This document shows positions 1-10,170 of a stretch of 64,000 nt of DNA, piece by piece. The stretch comes from Blastomyces gilchristii SLH14081 (Eukaryota > Ascomycota > Eurotiomycetes > Onygenales > Ajellomycetaceae). The notes below the pieces were generated by a model that did no database searches, was not told the DNA's origin, and saw only the letters and a program-made list of their open reading frames with translations. The translations under genes and the position numbers were made by a program. Within the stretch, counting starts at the first letter, position 1, and each line of letters begins with the position of its first letter. The stretch lies in contig NW_003101677.1 of NCBI RefSeq assembly GCF_000003855.2, positions 2,291,028 to 2,355,027 on the forward strand. The letters run 5' to 3'.

Positions 1-144
1 CTGGTCATCAGAATCTCAGAGGGGAGGTAGGGAGAACTAGCAGGAGTGGCAGTGATAAGACGGGGTGGCAGGGGGGCGGGGGGGGCAGCATCAGCAGCAG
101 GGGCGGCGACAAGACAGCAGCAGAGCCGTGCGGGAAGCAAGGGG
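1..144. other. GC/G-rich contig end before gap
   Basis: A short purine-rich, G-rich stretch with several CpGs (long G run near 70-88, CAG/GCA repeats near 88-125). Its composition is unlike the AT-rich sequence that starts right after the gap. No supportable gene: open frames running into the gap are low-complexity. It could be an unmutated low-complexity tract or a mis-joined contig end. Confidence 0.5.
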
Positions 145-244
145 NNNNNNNNNNNNNNNNNNNNNNNNNNNNNNNNNNNNNNNNNNNNNNNNNNNNNNNN
201 NNNNNNNNNNNNNNNNNNNNNNNNNNNNNNNNNNNNNNNNNNNN
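145..244. other. Assembly gap (100 N)
   Basis: Run of N; the round length suggests a scaffold gap of unknown true size. Confidence 0.99.
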
Positions 245-281
245 GAGAACATCCTCGCCTGATTCAAAATTTCACACATCT

Positions 282-1010
282 TTATACAATGTTGAAGACA
301 TTTTGATTCACCTGGCTCATTGTGTCTGTCAGGCATGCTATTGCCCGGTTCTGGTCTTTCATATGGTGATTGACTGCCACCAGGATTTCATGCTGAACTG
401 TCAATTTGGATTTTTCAATCATCAATTTCTCCAGCTCAACTGCCAATTTGGACTTTTTGATTGCTATTTTCTCCTGCTCAACTGCCAATTTGATCTGTTC
501 AATATTCACTATAGCTTTTTACATCTTGATTCTAGCCTTTTCAGTGACACTGATGATTGTATTCAATGACTTGATTACAACAGTCACACTCTTCATTTTC
601 TGATGATGCATCCTAGCCTCCTTGATTTGTTTGGCCAGATTCTTCACTGTCTCTAACATTGATCTCTTGACTGATTCCTTGAAATCATCTGATGAAGTAA
701 CATAAAAATTGTGGATTCAGATCAGCTTGTTAACATGCTCTTTTAATTCAGAGAGAAGGATTATGCATCTCTTTTTATCATGATTGCAGTTCTTGCATGA
801 CTTCAAGCTTCTCTTCACCTTGTTATAAGAGGCTTTGAGATGACAGAGGAAAATTCATCTGATACAGTGTTCACACATAGTCTTCTTATCTGACTGCTTT
901 GTCAGAGTATTCTGCTGGCTTGTCTTCTTCTTCTGAGCTTTTATAACAGCTGCATGTGTATGCTTTAGTATTTCACTGATCATTTTTACTGCTGTTGTTA
1001 TTGCTGTCAT
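282..1010 (-). pseudogene. Broken ORF with two CX2CX6C motifs and a C-terminal coiled coil
   Basis: Read on the minus strand from an ATG at 1010, one frame of 242 codons runs to a stop at 282-284 with only three internal stops (two TGA where Trp fits, one TAA where Gln fits). The N-terminal third is Lys/Gln-rich. The middle has two CX2CX6C motifs about 20 residues apart (CEHC...C and CKNC...C), resembling a small zinc-binding module. The last 75 residues are Glu/Lys/Leu heptad-like repeats (EKLMIEKSKLTVQHE), predicting a coiled coil. I do not recognise the family. The frame is long for this AT-rich neighbourhood and lacks frameshifts, so it was coding until recently. A DNA-binding accessory protein of a transposon, or a small multicopy host protein family, are both possible. 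Confidence 0.5.
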
Positions 1011-1690
1011 TGCTGTTATAAATCACTGATGTTTGTGATATTCTGCAAATAAGATATCTTGAAATCAGAACTTGTCTTGTTAAAGCTTTCTATTACAGCT
1101 GACAGAATACTAATCTTGCTGAAGATGAAGATGAGCAGAATGAGCAGAGAATGATTTTCACAGTGTAATATTGTTGTATAAAGAAGAAAGAAAGAATGAA
1201 AGAAAAAGAAGATAACAAGTTATTCTCTTTACATGCATTGTTGATTTATCTTTGTATGTTACTATACAGTAGAGTGATTACTTTCATACTTCATCTCTGA
1301 GTGTAATTAGTGAATCTGACAGATTTCATCTATATCTTATTTTTGTAATAAATATCTTCTGTGCAGGCTATCACTGAATGAATTACAGCTATTTTGAATA
1401 CAAAATCATTTTAATTAACTGAGAACAAGTGTTCAACACACTGTCAGAAATATATCTACAGAATTTCAGATGAATAAGAAGATTTTCTGATACAGTGAAA
1501 TCAGTGATTCTGCTGCAGCTATAACTATAATCAAATGCAAGATAGATGATATGACAACTTTTATCAGTGAATATCAAGACAGGTGTATTCTAATGATATA
1601 TGATAAAGTATATATTAACTAATTTATATATAAAATGCATAGAAAACTAAATATATTGAAATAGAAATAGATTGTATCAGAAATCTCTAC
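1011..1690. other. AT-rich interval, nothing recognised
   Basis: CpG-poor, AT-rich sequence with frequent stops in all frames. No repeat, RNA or protein match recognised. Confidence 0.4.
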
Positions 1691-1699
1691 ATCATCTAT

Positions 1700-2850
1700 C
1701 TTTTGCTGAAAGTGTTCTCAAAAATTTGATCTTTTTTCATATCTTCTTCTATACATCTTTCACTGCATATCTCTTTTTAACTGTCAGGGTATTCTGAATC
1801 ACCTCTGCAAAGTCATCTCTGACAATTTTCTGATATTTGAGAACATTGCTCATCAGATTTCAAAATGTCAGAATATTTTGCCATTGCATCATGACTGCGA
1901 TGGAATTTTTGTTCATGTCAGCATCATCAAACATTTTGACCTGAGTTGCCAGGTTGGCATATATCTCTGTTTTTGAAATCAGTTTCTAGTTTTCAGAATA
2001 ATTTGAATTATGCTAACTTACATTTTATATATCATTGTTCTCACTCAGAGAATTAATCAAAGTCAATAACTTTCTGCACTTAATAAAAAACCAGGAAGAA
2101 CTTTTCAGCAGTGAACAACTCACAAAAGTAATCAAAGATAATTATTTCTTTATAACAATTATACAAGCTGATTATCTCTGAACTTGCCCTGCTCTTTGCC
2201 TTTTCCCATTGAATGTGATTCTATATTGAAATTAAGTTAGCTAACTTGACTACAAAAGTTTAGATTTCTCTAAGATTTCTCACTGAATTCTCATCAGAGA
2301 TTTATGATCTCTTATCAAGAATTTGTTATATCTCACTAAAAAGTTGCTATTTTACTAAATCTAAATACTTGCCTTCATTTTCTTTAATGATCTTGATTTT
2401 CAGGTCTTAACTGTGTCCAGCATTGTTGTTCTGCTGGATGAGAATGTATATGATATTTTATCATTGATTTTGATTATTTTTATGACTGTCTGGTCAAGAT
2501 TTTCCTTTGTGAAGAATAGAAAATACATTCATTTGATCTCTAGCTGCAGACATTGCTCTGTCGGGCAGATCTCCTTCTCATACATTTCAGTATTGAGGTG
2601 TCTAGTTCTCTGATGCCTTCTTGATAAATTGCTTGTCAGTGAGGAGTTTGAGTCCTTCTCACTGTTCTTCTCACCTGTTGAGCATTCTTCATTGATGTCA
2701 TTGTGTGCCTGCTATGATTAAGAAATGTTAATATTGAATTTTCTTTGAAATCAGTGAATTGTCTTATTAAATCTACTAGATGAGAAAGTTCAGAAAGATC
2801 TAACATATCAGAGTCAATAAGAGTATTCATTTTTGAAATTAGATTCAAAT
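1700..2850 (-). pseudogene. Degenerate minus-strand coding remnants, unknown family
   Basis: Two stretches read as protein on the minus strand. One, about 2636-2848, is open for 70 codons and begins MNLISKMNTLID. The other, about 1740-1985, reads LISKTEIYANLATQVKMF and on, with Trp codons as TGA. Both begin with LISK and share a spaced ILTF.N segment, so they may be diverged duplicates of one domain. No family recognised. They lie upstream of the CACTA-like relic on the opposite strand and could belong to the same element or to a neighbour. Confidence 0.25.
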
Positions 2851-3271
2851 TCTAGTCAATGAATGATACTGATTTCAGAAGCTTGCAGAAATATAATCTT
2901 GAAATAAAGAAAACAGTTTGATTGTTAATATTAATTTGATGTAGATTGTCACTGATTGCAGCTCTTATTAATATACTTCTTTTCAGTAATTCAACCTCAT
3001 CTCTTTATTTCATCAAGACTGCTCACTCACTTCAATCATATCTTTTCAACTATACAACTTGTTTCTATAAATCATATCAGAAAGCAAAATGTCATGTCTG
3101 TTTAATTGAAATTCAAAACACTATCTGCTATCTGTCTCTAGGCAAGAATCCGGGGATGATCAATTGAAATTCCAACCTCAGAGCCCTCTTTTCCCAGAAA
3201 CTGCAAATGAGGATTTCACTAACAGTGATTCAGATAATGATGTTTCTGATGAAGAAGCATTGCTATTCTCA

Positions 3272-3325
3272 GTATGTTTATCACTTTTAATGTCTTATTA
3301 TTATAAAAACTAACATTGTCTAAAG
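3272..3325 (+). other. Probable 54-bp intron in the transposase relic
   Basis: GTATGT donor at 3272, CTAAC branch-like site at 3310-3314, AAG acceptor ending 3325. Removing it joins two open acidic segments in the same frame (phase 0). The length is typical of ascomycete introns. Confidence 0.5.
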
Positions 3326-3526
3326 GCAGAGTCATATAACAAGGATGCTGCTGATAATGTTGAGTATATAGAGTGGCTTTTGAAAGCAGGCGCTGAGGAG
3401 AATATTCCAGAGAATATCCTGGAAAATATCTTAGAAAATGATGATCAAGAAGATTCTGACAAGCCAGTTGCTGAAGATATTGCTATGAAAGATACTGCTA
3501 TTGAAGATATTACTACTGTCTCTCAT

Positions 3527-3610
3527 TCTACTGATGAATTTGTTGATTCTGATCCAGCAATTGACATAGCTCACAAATGCAGTAACTTTGAAATGAATTC
3601 ATTTGTTTTG
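3527..3610 (+). repeat. 84-bp direct repeat, copy A
   Basis: Same as 3867-3950 apart from one G/A difference I could see. It lies inside the transposase relic and encodes part of its acidic region (TDEFVDSDPAIDIAHKC). Confidence 0.9.
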
Positions 3611-3866
3611 ACAATGGGACTCTGGGCTGAAGAGTCGGGTATTTCCTGAAAAAACTACCAATCACTGCTGCAAATCCTGCATTTATTGAAGAATACATCA
3701 CTGATAAGTCTGCTCTCTGAAGGCCTATCAACTCTGAAAAAGCAATGCAGAGCACAATTTCCGATTTTGCCAGTTAAGAAAATGTCAATTTCAATAGTGT
3801 CATTAATGTAAATACTAACTCTGAGTTCTACTCAGAAAAATCTTGCTGTATTCTTTATAAGATCAC

Positions 3867-3950
3867 TCTACTGATGAATTTATTGATTCTGATCCAGCAA
3901 TTGACATAGCTCACAAATGCAGTAACTTTGAAATGAATTCATTTGTTTTG
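3867..3950 (+). repeat. 84-bp direct repeat, copy B
   Basis: Second copy of 3527-3610, offset 340 bp, single mismatch. The flanks differ, so this is a short local duplication rather than a tandem array. Confidence 0.9.
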
Positions 3951-6155
3951 TCAACAATCTCACTGAGTTATGATAATCTCACAGTTGAAGAAGCTCTGTC
4001 AAATATTGTTTCAGCAACTTTGTATAATATTCATCAACAAATAAACCTCTTTTTTCTTCTGATTTTATTCAGTATCAGTGTGGGAATCTTGAATGCTACT
4101 GCAAATTGAGGTTGAATAATATATCTCATATTGAGAGAGTGCATTTTGTCAGATGTGATTATTAACATTCAGACATGAGAATGAGACCTTATATAATAGT
4201 TCTGAAAGTTCAAGAAGTCATTCATCATACTTCTCAGATAGTACAAAGATTATCATTCTTGAATCTGCTATTTGTTTCATTTGAATTAATCACAATGAAA
4301 GATGAGATGAAATATATCTCAATTACTCAGATTCTGAATTAACTTGATGTTCATATGAATACAATATTTGAATCAGATTTCAATCTATCAGCAGAATATA
4401 AGAGTAAAGATCAGTATTTTCTTCATCAGGTTATGAGAATCAAGACTGAAGCTGTTAAGATATAATCATATTGTAAATCTTCACTGATTCAGACTGAGTT
4501 GAAAATTGCTGCATATGAACAAGATATTTTGAAAAGCATATTTTACTCTGATATACAAGTTATTTCCCTATCATATCAATTGTTCATTGATGGATTTGGT
4601 TTATATCAGAACATGTATCAAAGCTTGATAAGTTTTTATATAATTTCTGCACTGAGTGCTGTTAAGTGTTTAAAGTGCAACAATATTTTTATTCTAATCT
4701 TTGATTCTCATGATATTAATTTCTCTGACACTATCACTGCATTATTGCATGACTTATCTATATTGAATTATGAGAGAGTTATGATGAATATTAATAAAGA
4801 AAAGATGAGAGTAATTGCATCTTGCATAGCATTTCTTAAAGATATGTCACAGTAAAATAGTAATGCAGGGATCAAAGAATCAACTGTGAGAAGATCTTAT
4901 TAAAACTGTTTTATTGATGACAAGAATTGACTGAATTTGAACTATGATTTATGTAATAATGGCTGATTTCATCATTATATACAGCATCTTCAGACTAAAC
5001 TAGATGACCTGCTGAATCTCACACATAGAGATTAAATGTGTCAAGAGCAGAGTATGACAGCACAGACAGTATCTCTTTTTTAAATATGCTTAAGTTTGAA
5101 TTTGATCTCATTTTTCCCTTCAGATTCATGTCATAGTGAGTTTGCTGAAATATCAGAGATTTCATACTTATAACTGATCTATTCTGTTCTGTCACTGTAT
5201 AATTAGCAAGAATACTTCTGAATATTACAGACATTTTTCTTTTCTCACAGTTGAAATTATTTACAGTTGTCAATCACTCATCTCAAGAAGTATCAGCTTC
5301 AAGAATATGCTTAAGCTTCAATCATTATATCTCTTGTCTTACAGTGTGAGCTCAGAGAGAGATGACTCAGTTCAGTGATTAAGCAGATTATTCCTGTAAC
5401 ATTTTCAGCATAAAGTCAAAATCAATCATCTATTGATCTTATTATTCAGATATATGCAGTCATTGTAAGAAGTAATAGTCTATTGATGTCTCAATCTCTG
5501 AGAGAAAATAATTCTGAAGTAGTCTGTCAAATCATACTTACAGTCTGCTGACAGTTACAGTTTCTTATTAAAGCTGTGATGAGAGCAGCAGTAACATTTG
5601 AATCATTCTGAGCTGATTCAGTTGTTAGTTATCAATCATTCTCTGCTTCAACTATGAGCACAGTTGCTATGTGTATCAGTGGTGACAATTATATCAAAAA
5701 AGCAAAGCTTATATGATATATGAAGAGTTGACTGAATATATATATTAACTTACACTACATTGAGCTGATTAAAGAATATACTGTATCTAACAATTGCAAT
5801 GTTCTGATAGAAGAGAATAAGTATTGAGACTACAAGAATCTAGTACAGTGAATAAATTATTAAGATATGAAAAAGACACTGCTCTTACAGAAGAGTTTTC
5901 AGTGAATCTTATAACTAGTATTAAGAGATTTCTTTGACAGCTCTGATGTGTGTCTGATACAGAAGATTCCAGATTTGTATACATATTATTCAGCACTTTT
6001 CAATAATTTGCTGAGAATGAATAAAGAAGCTGAAGATAAGAATAATAATTCACTGAACTACTCTGTTAAGTTAATGTTAATAAAAGATTATATTGCTCTG
6101 AAGACTTTTGATTATTTATTATTAAGCAAGATATCAGAGAAAGTTAATATATAAT

Positions 6156-6800
6156 TTATAAATCTCTTCAAACTTGAATTGCTTCATTTATTTCTTAATA
6201 ATCTGTAAGAATTCTATAACACTGATTGAAATAAGTTCTCAGTTTTAAAACTAGATCACTGTCTGATTCTTTTCTATAATAAGTTAACATTCTCAGTTCA
6301 GTATATCTCTTCAACTAATCAATCAATCAGTTATTGACTTATTAATATATAAATCAGAGAGTATATTCACTGAATCTCTCTCATAAAGAGAGATATTCTT
6401 CAATATCAGAGAGCTGATATTGACTGAATTATAACTATCTTTATTCATGAAATGAGAGAGATTAAGTGAATTTTCTTTATACTTACTTCTCTATATTATG
6501 TCAGACAGAATTGTCTGCTGAATCTGCTGATTTTATAAGAGAATTCTGATAGTTATACTATTATCAGACTTTCAGCAGTTCAAAAGACAGTATTGCATGA
6601 CATTTCAATACTGAATACTGATAAAAATAATGATTATTTGATATATGAATCTCAGATAATAAGATATTTATATTGCACTTGAAATATCTCATTTCTTTAG
6701 ATAGTAATTTGATTTATATGAAGTAGTTAACTAGTCTAGCTGAATAGTATACAAGTATTGATTTTGCTGACAGAACAGTATATTGTGACTCACAGTATCT
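6156..6800. other. AT-rich interval, possible tail of CACTA relic
   Basis: Stops in every frame; composition as in the preceding relic. Probably the decayed 3' part of that element. No terminal repeat could be assigned. Confidence 0.3.
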
Positions 6801-6903
6801 CAGTAGTATCTTGATAATGGCATCTGCTGATTACATGGTGACTGAGCTGTCCCCTGATGATGTCAAGAAGTCCTGTGCTGTTTCAATGCCATCTTGACAT
6901 TTA

Positions 6904-6929
6904 ATATTCAGTGATGTGTCACTGAATAT
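6904..6929. repeat. Perfect 11-bp hairpin with 4-nt loop
   Basis: Stem ATATTCAGTGA (6904-6914) pairs perfectly with TCACTGAATAT (6919-6929) around loop TGTG. It sits where AT-rich relic sequence gives way to a CpG-retaining patch and may be a transposon terminus. Confidence 0.7.
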
Positions 6930-6939
6930 AATGGTGGAA

Positions 6940-7200
6940 CATGTGTTATGATCAGCGACACGTGACACGGGTGGAATGGTGGATCCACGGTGTAATCACC
7001 GTAAATTAACCCTACGTTCTTCCCGTATGGTAGTAATCACCAACACCTTATCTCAGCGGGCTCAGACCCTCTGGCTCGGTTTGAACAGGTTGCAGACTAA
7101 TCCGGCATGACACTAACCTACTTTTGATACAAGTCATGTGCTCAGAGCAATCCTCGCCAGAGGGTCTGAGAAGAAATGGTTTCATCTTCAATGGAGATTC
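6940..7200. other. CpG-retaining patch with 15-bp inverted repeat
   Basis: GC-richer sequence with intact CpGs flanked by mutated DNA. CTCAGACCCTCTGGC (7061-7075) is repeated as its exact reverse complement at 7156-7170, giving a possible 110-nt stem-loop with an 80-nt loop. No ORF is convincing. TAGTAATCACCAACA (7031-7045) recurs inverted at 9557-9571, beyond the RidA gene. It could be a short non-autonomous transposon, an LTR fragment or a structured RNA; unresolved. Confidence 0.4.
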
Positions 7201-7259
7201 CTGAGATTTACAAGGATTTTTCAGATTCTTCAACTTTGACTTTCTATTACTATATACTC

Positions 7260-7892
7260 ACATATCTTTGAGATTTGAAAATCACCTTAGCTTATAGCTA
7301 AAGAGAAGAAGAATAGAAATATTTCTTTAATATTTCAAAAAAATCTATATTTAAGAGAGATGTATACTCTTGAAAATGATCATATTTTTTGATCTCAGAA
7401 TTTCTAAGAGCTTTTTTTTGTATGAGAAATTGGATCAAAATTCCTGTGTTCAAAAACACACTGGTCAACTTTGAGATGATACTTCTATTCTAAGAACTTG
7501 AGATATGAATATAAAAATCAGATACATTGTGAGAACATTGTTATTCTAAGGTTCTAAGGTGATACAGAAATGATGAATCTATGAAGTTGAGTTGGAATTC
7601 TCTTTCATACTCAGGGTACTGAGCAAATCATTCCCGTGTTGCTAACAACCAGGAACTGTTTCTTCTCAGACACTTTGCAAGATATTATCACTCACATGAC
7701 CTGATTTTACTATTTGGGTTAGCTTATTGCTTATTTGAGGTTAGCTCATGACATAATCATCAATCCAGTGTTAAAACAGCAATGAATATCTGGAGAAGCG
7801 TCTGAGCTTGCTGAGATAAACCAACACCCCGGAGTACAACACACAATTCTACGATTAACAAAACAACGAACTCCGCAGCGTCTACTGAGGTC
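7260..7892. promoter_or_regulatory. Upstream region of the RidA gene
   Basis: No coding signal. The first part is AT-rich; the last ~150 bp before the ATG regain CpGs and moderate GC, consistent with the gene's own 5' flank. No convincing TATA box or named factor site. Confidence 0.3.
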
Positions 7893-8750
7893 ATGTTGAC
7901 TCGGCATATAAGAAACCAGATTATTCGCATTTCTCCTTTCTGCTCTCCTCGTCTCTATTGCCAATTCCCTTCTACGCTATCAATTGCTCCACGCATCGCA
8001 ACCTCCCAATTTAGAAGAATGTCTGATATCGTCCAAGTCTTTGCAAAGGATGCGTGCCCTCGTAAGTTCGGAATTCCATCCAACCCGAACATACAATCAT
8101 TGATTCTATATATTTTTACTCAAAACATGGCTATTAACTCCTTCTCTAGCTGCGGGCCCTTACGTATGTACATCAGATTCCCCAAATTCAATTCCGACTA
8201 GGACAGTGAAACTAACCTTCAATTTGCCTTTTGTAAAACTATAGTCCCACGCTATCAAAGCGAATGGGCAGGTGTTTCTCTCAGGCGCAATCCCAGCCGA
8301 TGAGAACGGGAATCTGATCGAAGGCTCGGTTGGAGAAAAAACTGCGCTCTGCTGCAAGAATATCGCTGCCGTGCTGGCAGCGGCCGGGACGACCGTAGAG
8401 CGCGTCGTAAAGGTTAACGTAAGTTCCTAAAAAGAAGAACCATCACCTGCCTGTTGAAAAATGCTGGCGTTTATCTGTCTACCGAACATGAATGTGGATT
8501 GTCTCCTTTCCTGGCACACTTCGCGTTAACTGCCCGCTCATAACAACCCCATCTAATTACTAACTTAACGCTTCCGATCGCTTCCCGGAAAACGCACTCT
8601 CAGGTCTTCCTCACAGATATGAAAGATTTTGCTGAAATGAACGCCGAATATGAGAAGTTCTTCACGCATAAACCTGCTCGCAGCTGCGTTGCGGTCCACC
8701 AGCTTCCAAAGGGCGTCCCGGTCGAGATCGAGTGTATTGCTCTGCAATAA
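7893..8750 (+). CDS. RidA/YjgF/Mmf1-family enamine/imine deaminase, probably mitochondrial
   Basis: Four exons: 7893-8061, 8150-8163, 8245-8418 and 8604-8750. The introns (88, 81, 185 bp) have GTAAGT, GTATGT and GTAAGT donors, CTAAC-type branch sites (TACTAAC at 8558-8564) and TAG/TAG/CAG acceptors. The product is 167 residues. The first ~42 are basic, Ser/Arg-rich and acid-free, a probable mitochondrial presequence; the core starts at Met43 ([19 protein letters not shown]). Family hallmarks follow: [48 protein letters not shown] and the C-terminal ARSCVAV...EIECIAL, with the Arg and Glu of the active cleft. Known role: the trimer hydrolyses reactive enamines/imines such as 2-aminoacrylate released by PLP-dependent dehydratases; yeast Mmf1 is mitochondrial. 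All frames join cleanly with no premature stop, and CpGs are retained, so it is apparently functional. An internal start at Met43 could give a cytosolic form. Confidence 0.93.
8062..8149 (+). other. RidA intron 1 (88 bp)
   Basis: GTAAGT donor, TAG acceptor. It splits a Pro codon (phase 1) so that exon 2 restores the conserved PPAGPY motif. Confidence 0.88.
8164..8244 (+). other. RidA intron 2 (81 bp)
   Basis: GTATGT donor, CTAAC branch near 8212, TAG acceptor; phase 0 between PAGPY and SHAIKANG. With intron 1 it defines a 14-nt exon (8150-8163). Confidence 0.88.
8419..8603 (+). other. RidA intron 3 (185 bp)
   Basis: GTAAGT donor, consensus TACTAAC branch at 8558-8564, CAG acceptor; phase 0 between VVKVN and VFLTDM. 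Confidence 0.88.
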
Positions 8751-9110
8751 AGGGGCTGGAATATTCAAATATTGCACATAATACACCTCCATCCATATTA
8801 CGCCAGTGGGTTTGAAGGCACATATTGTCTATCCTTTATTACGGTACCTTGGTGTATGAATGATATTAGATAAAAAGTAAATAAATAAATAATGTGTCAA
8901 TATGAAAACAAGAAATAATCCCTTCCACGCGCTCCAATTTCTTCAGCCTTTAGGCTAAACCTAGAAGAAAGTATTCTAAAATGAACGAAAAAGAGAAATA
9001 AAAGACAATCAGTTGAAAGCAAATTGTGATGTTAATTGTTTCTCTTCATAATTTCCACCTTTCACGCAAATAACAAAATATTTTATAATAATTGACCTGT
9101 TCAGTTACTG
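8751..9110 (+). other. RidA 3' flank
   Basis: No gene. Contains AATAAATAAATAATG near 8880, a plausible A-rich polyadenylation region about 130 bp after the stop. Confidence 0.4.
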
Positions 9111-9160
9111 TAGGATAGTTGAAGGTTGTATTGATAGAGCTATCTACAAAGAGCTTAATT

Positions 9161-9220
9161 GTAGGCTACTGGGGCAAAAGAGCTCAGTCACCACCAGCGC
9201 TGCTGGTAGAAGGGCCGATC
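9161..9220. repeat. 60-bp direct repeat, copy A
   Basis: Matches 9497-9556 over 60 bp with two differences, both transitions. CpG-retaining; followed by a C-rich run (9222-9250). Confidence 0.85.
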
Positions 9221-9496
9221 AACCCCCGGGACCCCCAACACCCCCCCTCAGACCAGCTAACCACAGAGTACATTACTCCTCTCAGTGGCTCCTCTCAGCA
9301 GTCTTTCTTTTTGGACTCACTCCTAGGGCTCATTCTTTCAAGGGCTCACTTCTAGGGCACACTTCTAGAATGTCTCTTGGCACTGTTAAATGTCCGGGGT
9401 ATTTGTTTTTTGAGATTTATATTCTTAAGTTCATCCTGAAATCAAACCCATGCATGTCGACCACAGCAGGGCTGACACTTAACAGTCTCATAACCC

Positions 9497-9556
9497 GTAG
9501 GCTACTGAGGCAAAAGAGCTCAGTCACCACCAGTGCTGCTGGTAGAAGGGCCGATC
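9497..9556. repeat. 60-bp direct repeat, copy B
   Basis: Second copy of 9161-9220, 336 bp downstream. It is followed at once by TGTTGGTGATTACTA (9557-9571), the reverse complement of 7031-7045. The pair may be terminal repeats of a small inserted element or fragments of a longer dispersed repeat; no ORF between them is credible. Confidence 0.85.
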
Positions 9557-9659
9557 TGTTGGTGATTACTACAGCTACCCTAGTCACGTGCCACTCCAAC
9601 CTATCCATTTAGTGTAACTCGCGTAGATAGGATTACACACACACAACACAACAATGTTA

Positions 9660-10170
9660 TTCTTCCAGAGGATATGAAGCTCTTTCACAAGCAAATGAAT
9701 AACTGCAATAACATGCTAAATTGACATCTTCACATGTCATTGCAAGTGTGTCTAGATGATTTATTGATTAATTAAACTTATGATTAATCTAAGATTTAGA
9801 AGAACATCTGACTTAATAAAAGAATACATATCTATAAAACAGAGAAATGAGAAAACATCAGAGCAGTCAATACAAGATTACAGATCACTGTTAATATTAA
9901 TAATGAATTAGAAGACAGTTTCTGAGATATTTAAGCTGAATAAAATCATTACAGAGAAACAGTCTGATAAGTTTAATAAATATAAAAACTCAGTTAAAGA
10001 TATCAGTGAGATATTAGAAAATGCAGAGAACTTAAGTAACTGAAATAATAATAGCTCAGTGAGTAAGAAGGCTTATATAAGACTAGAAATTACAAGACTT
10101 CAGCATGAGATGAAGTAAATAAATATCAGTAGAGATGACTCTATAGATAATAAAATAAAAGCAGATTTAA
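9660..10170 (+). pseudogene. Degenerate Lys/Glu/Asn-rich coding remnant
   Basis: From about 9780 to 10165 a plus-strand frame reads as a hydrophilic, helix-rich protein (for example SVKDISEILENAENLSNW) broken by a few TGA/TAA codons. It may be a gag-like fragment of another retroelement. It is not homologous to the LINE that begins at 10171. Family not recognised. Confidence 0.25.

Larger units (their letters stand above)
3140..6155 (+). pseudogene. CACTA/Tnp2-like transposase relic
   Basis: A long degenerate plus-strand coding region. The N-terminal part is acidic (SDSDNDVSDEEALLFS) and appears interrupted by a 54-bp intron at 3272-3325 (GTATGT donor, CTAAC branch, AAG acceptor, phase 0). 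After it come a conserved-looking helix-rich block near 3620-3780 (ending LPVKKMSISIV) and, from about 4490, the catalytic-region block with the signature YSD...FIDGFGLYQNMYQSL followed by NIFILIF...NFSD and a FLKDMSQ motif. These blocks match, from memory, CACTA/En-Spm (Tnp2-like) transposases of ascomycetes. Conserved Trp and Gln positions are TGA/TAA/TAG, and there are frame changes, so it is dead. An 84-bp duplication (3527/3867) lies inside. Terminal inverted repeats were not found. The right boundary is uncertain. Confidence 0.6.

Noticed and set aside
8565..8792. Minus-strand 75-codon ORF over RidA exon 4
   Set aside because: Shadow of the real plus-strand exon, which matches the RidA C-terminus residue by residue.
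9119..9612. Overlapping short ORFs over the 60-bp repeats
   Set aside because: Both-strand openness over CpG-retaining repeat debris; no domain and no splice logic.
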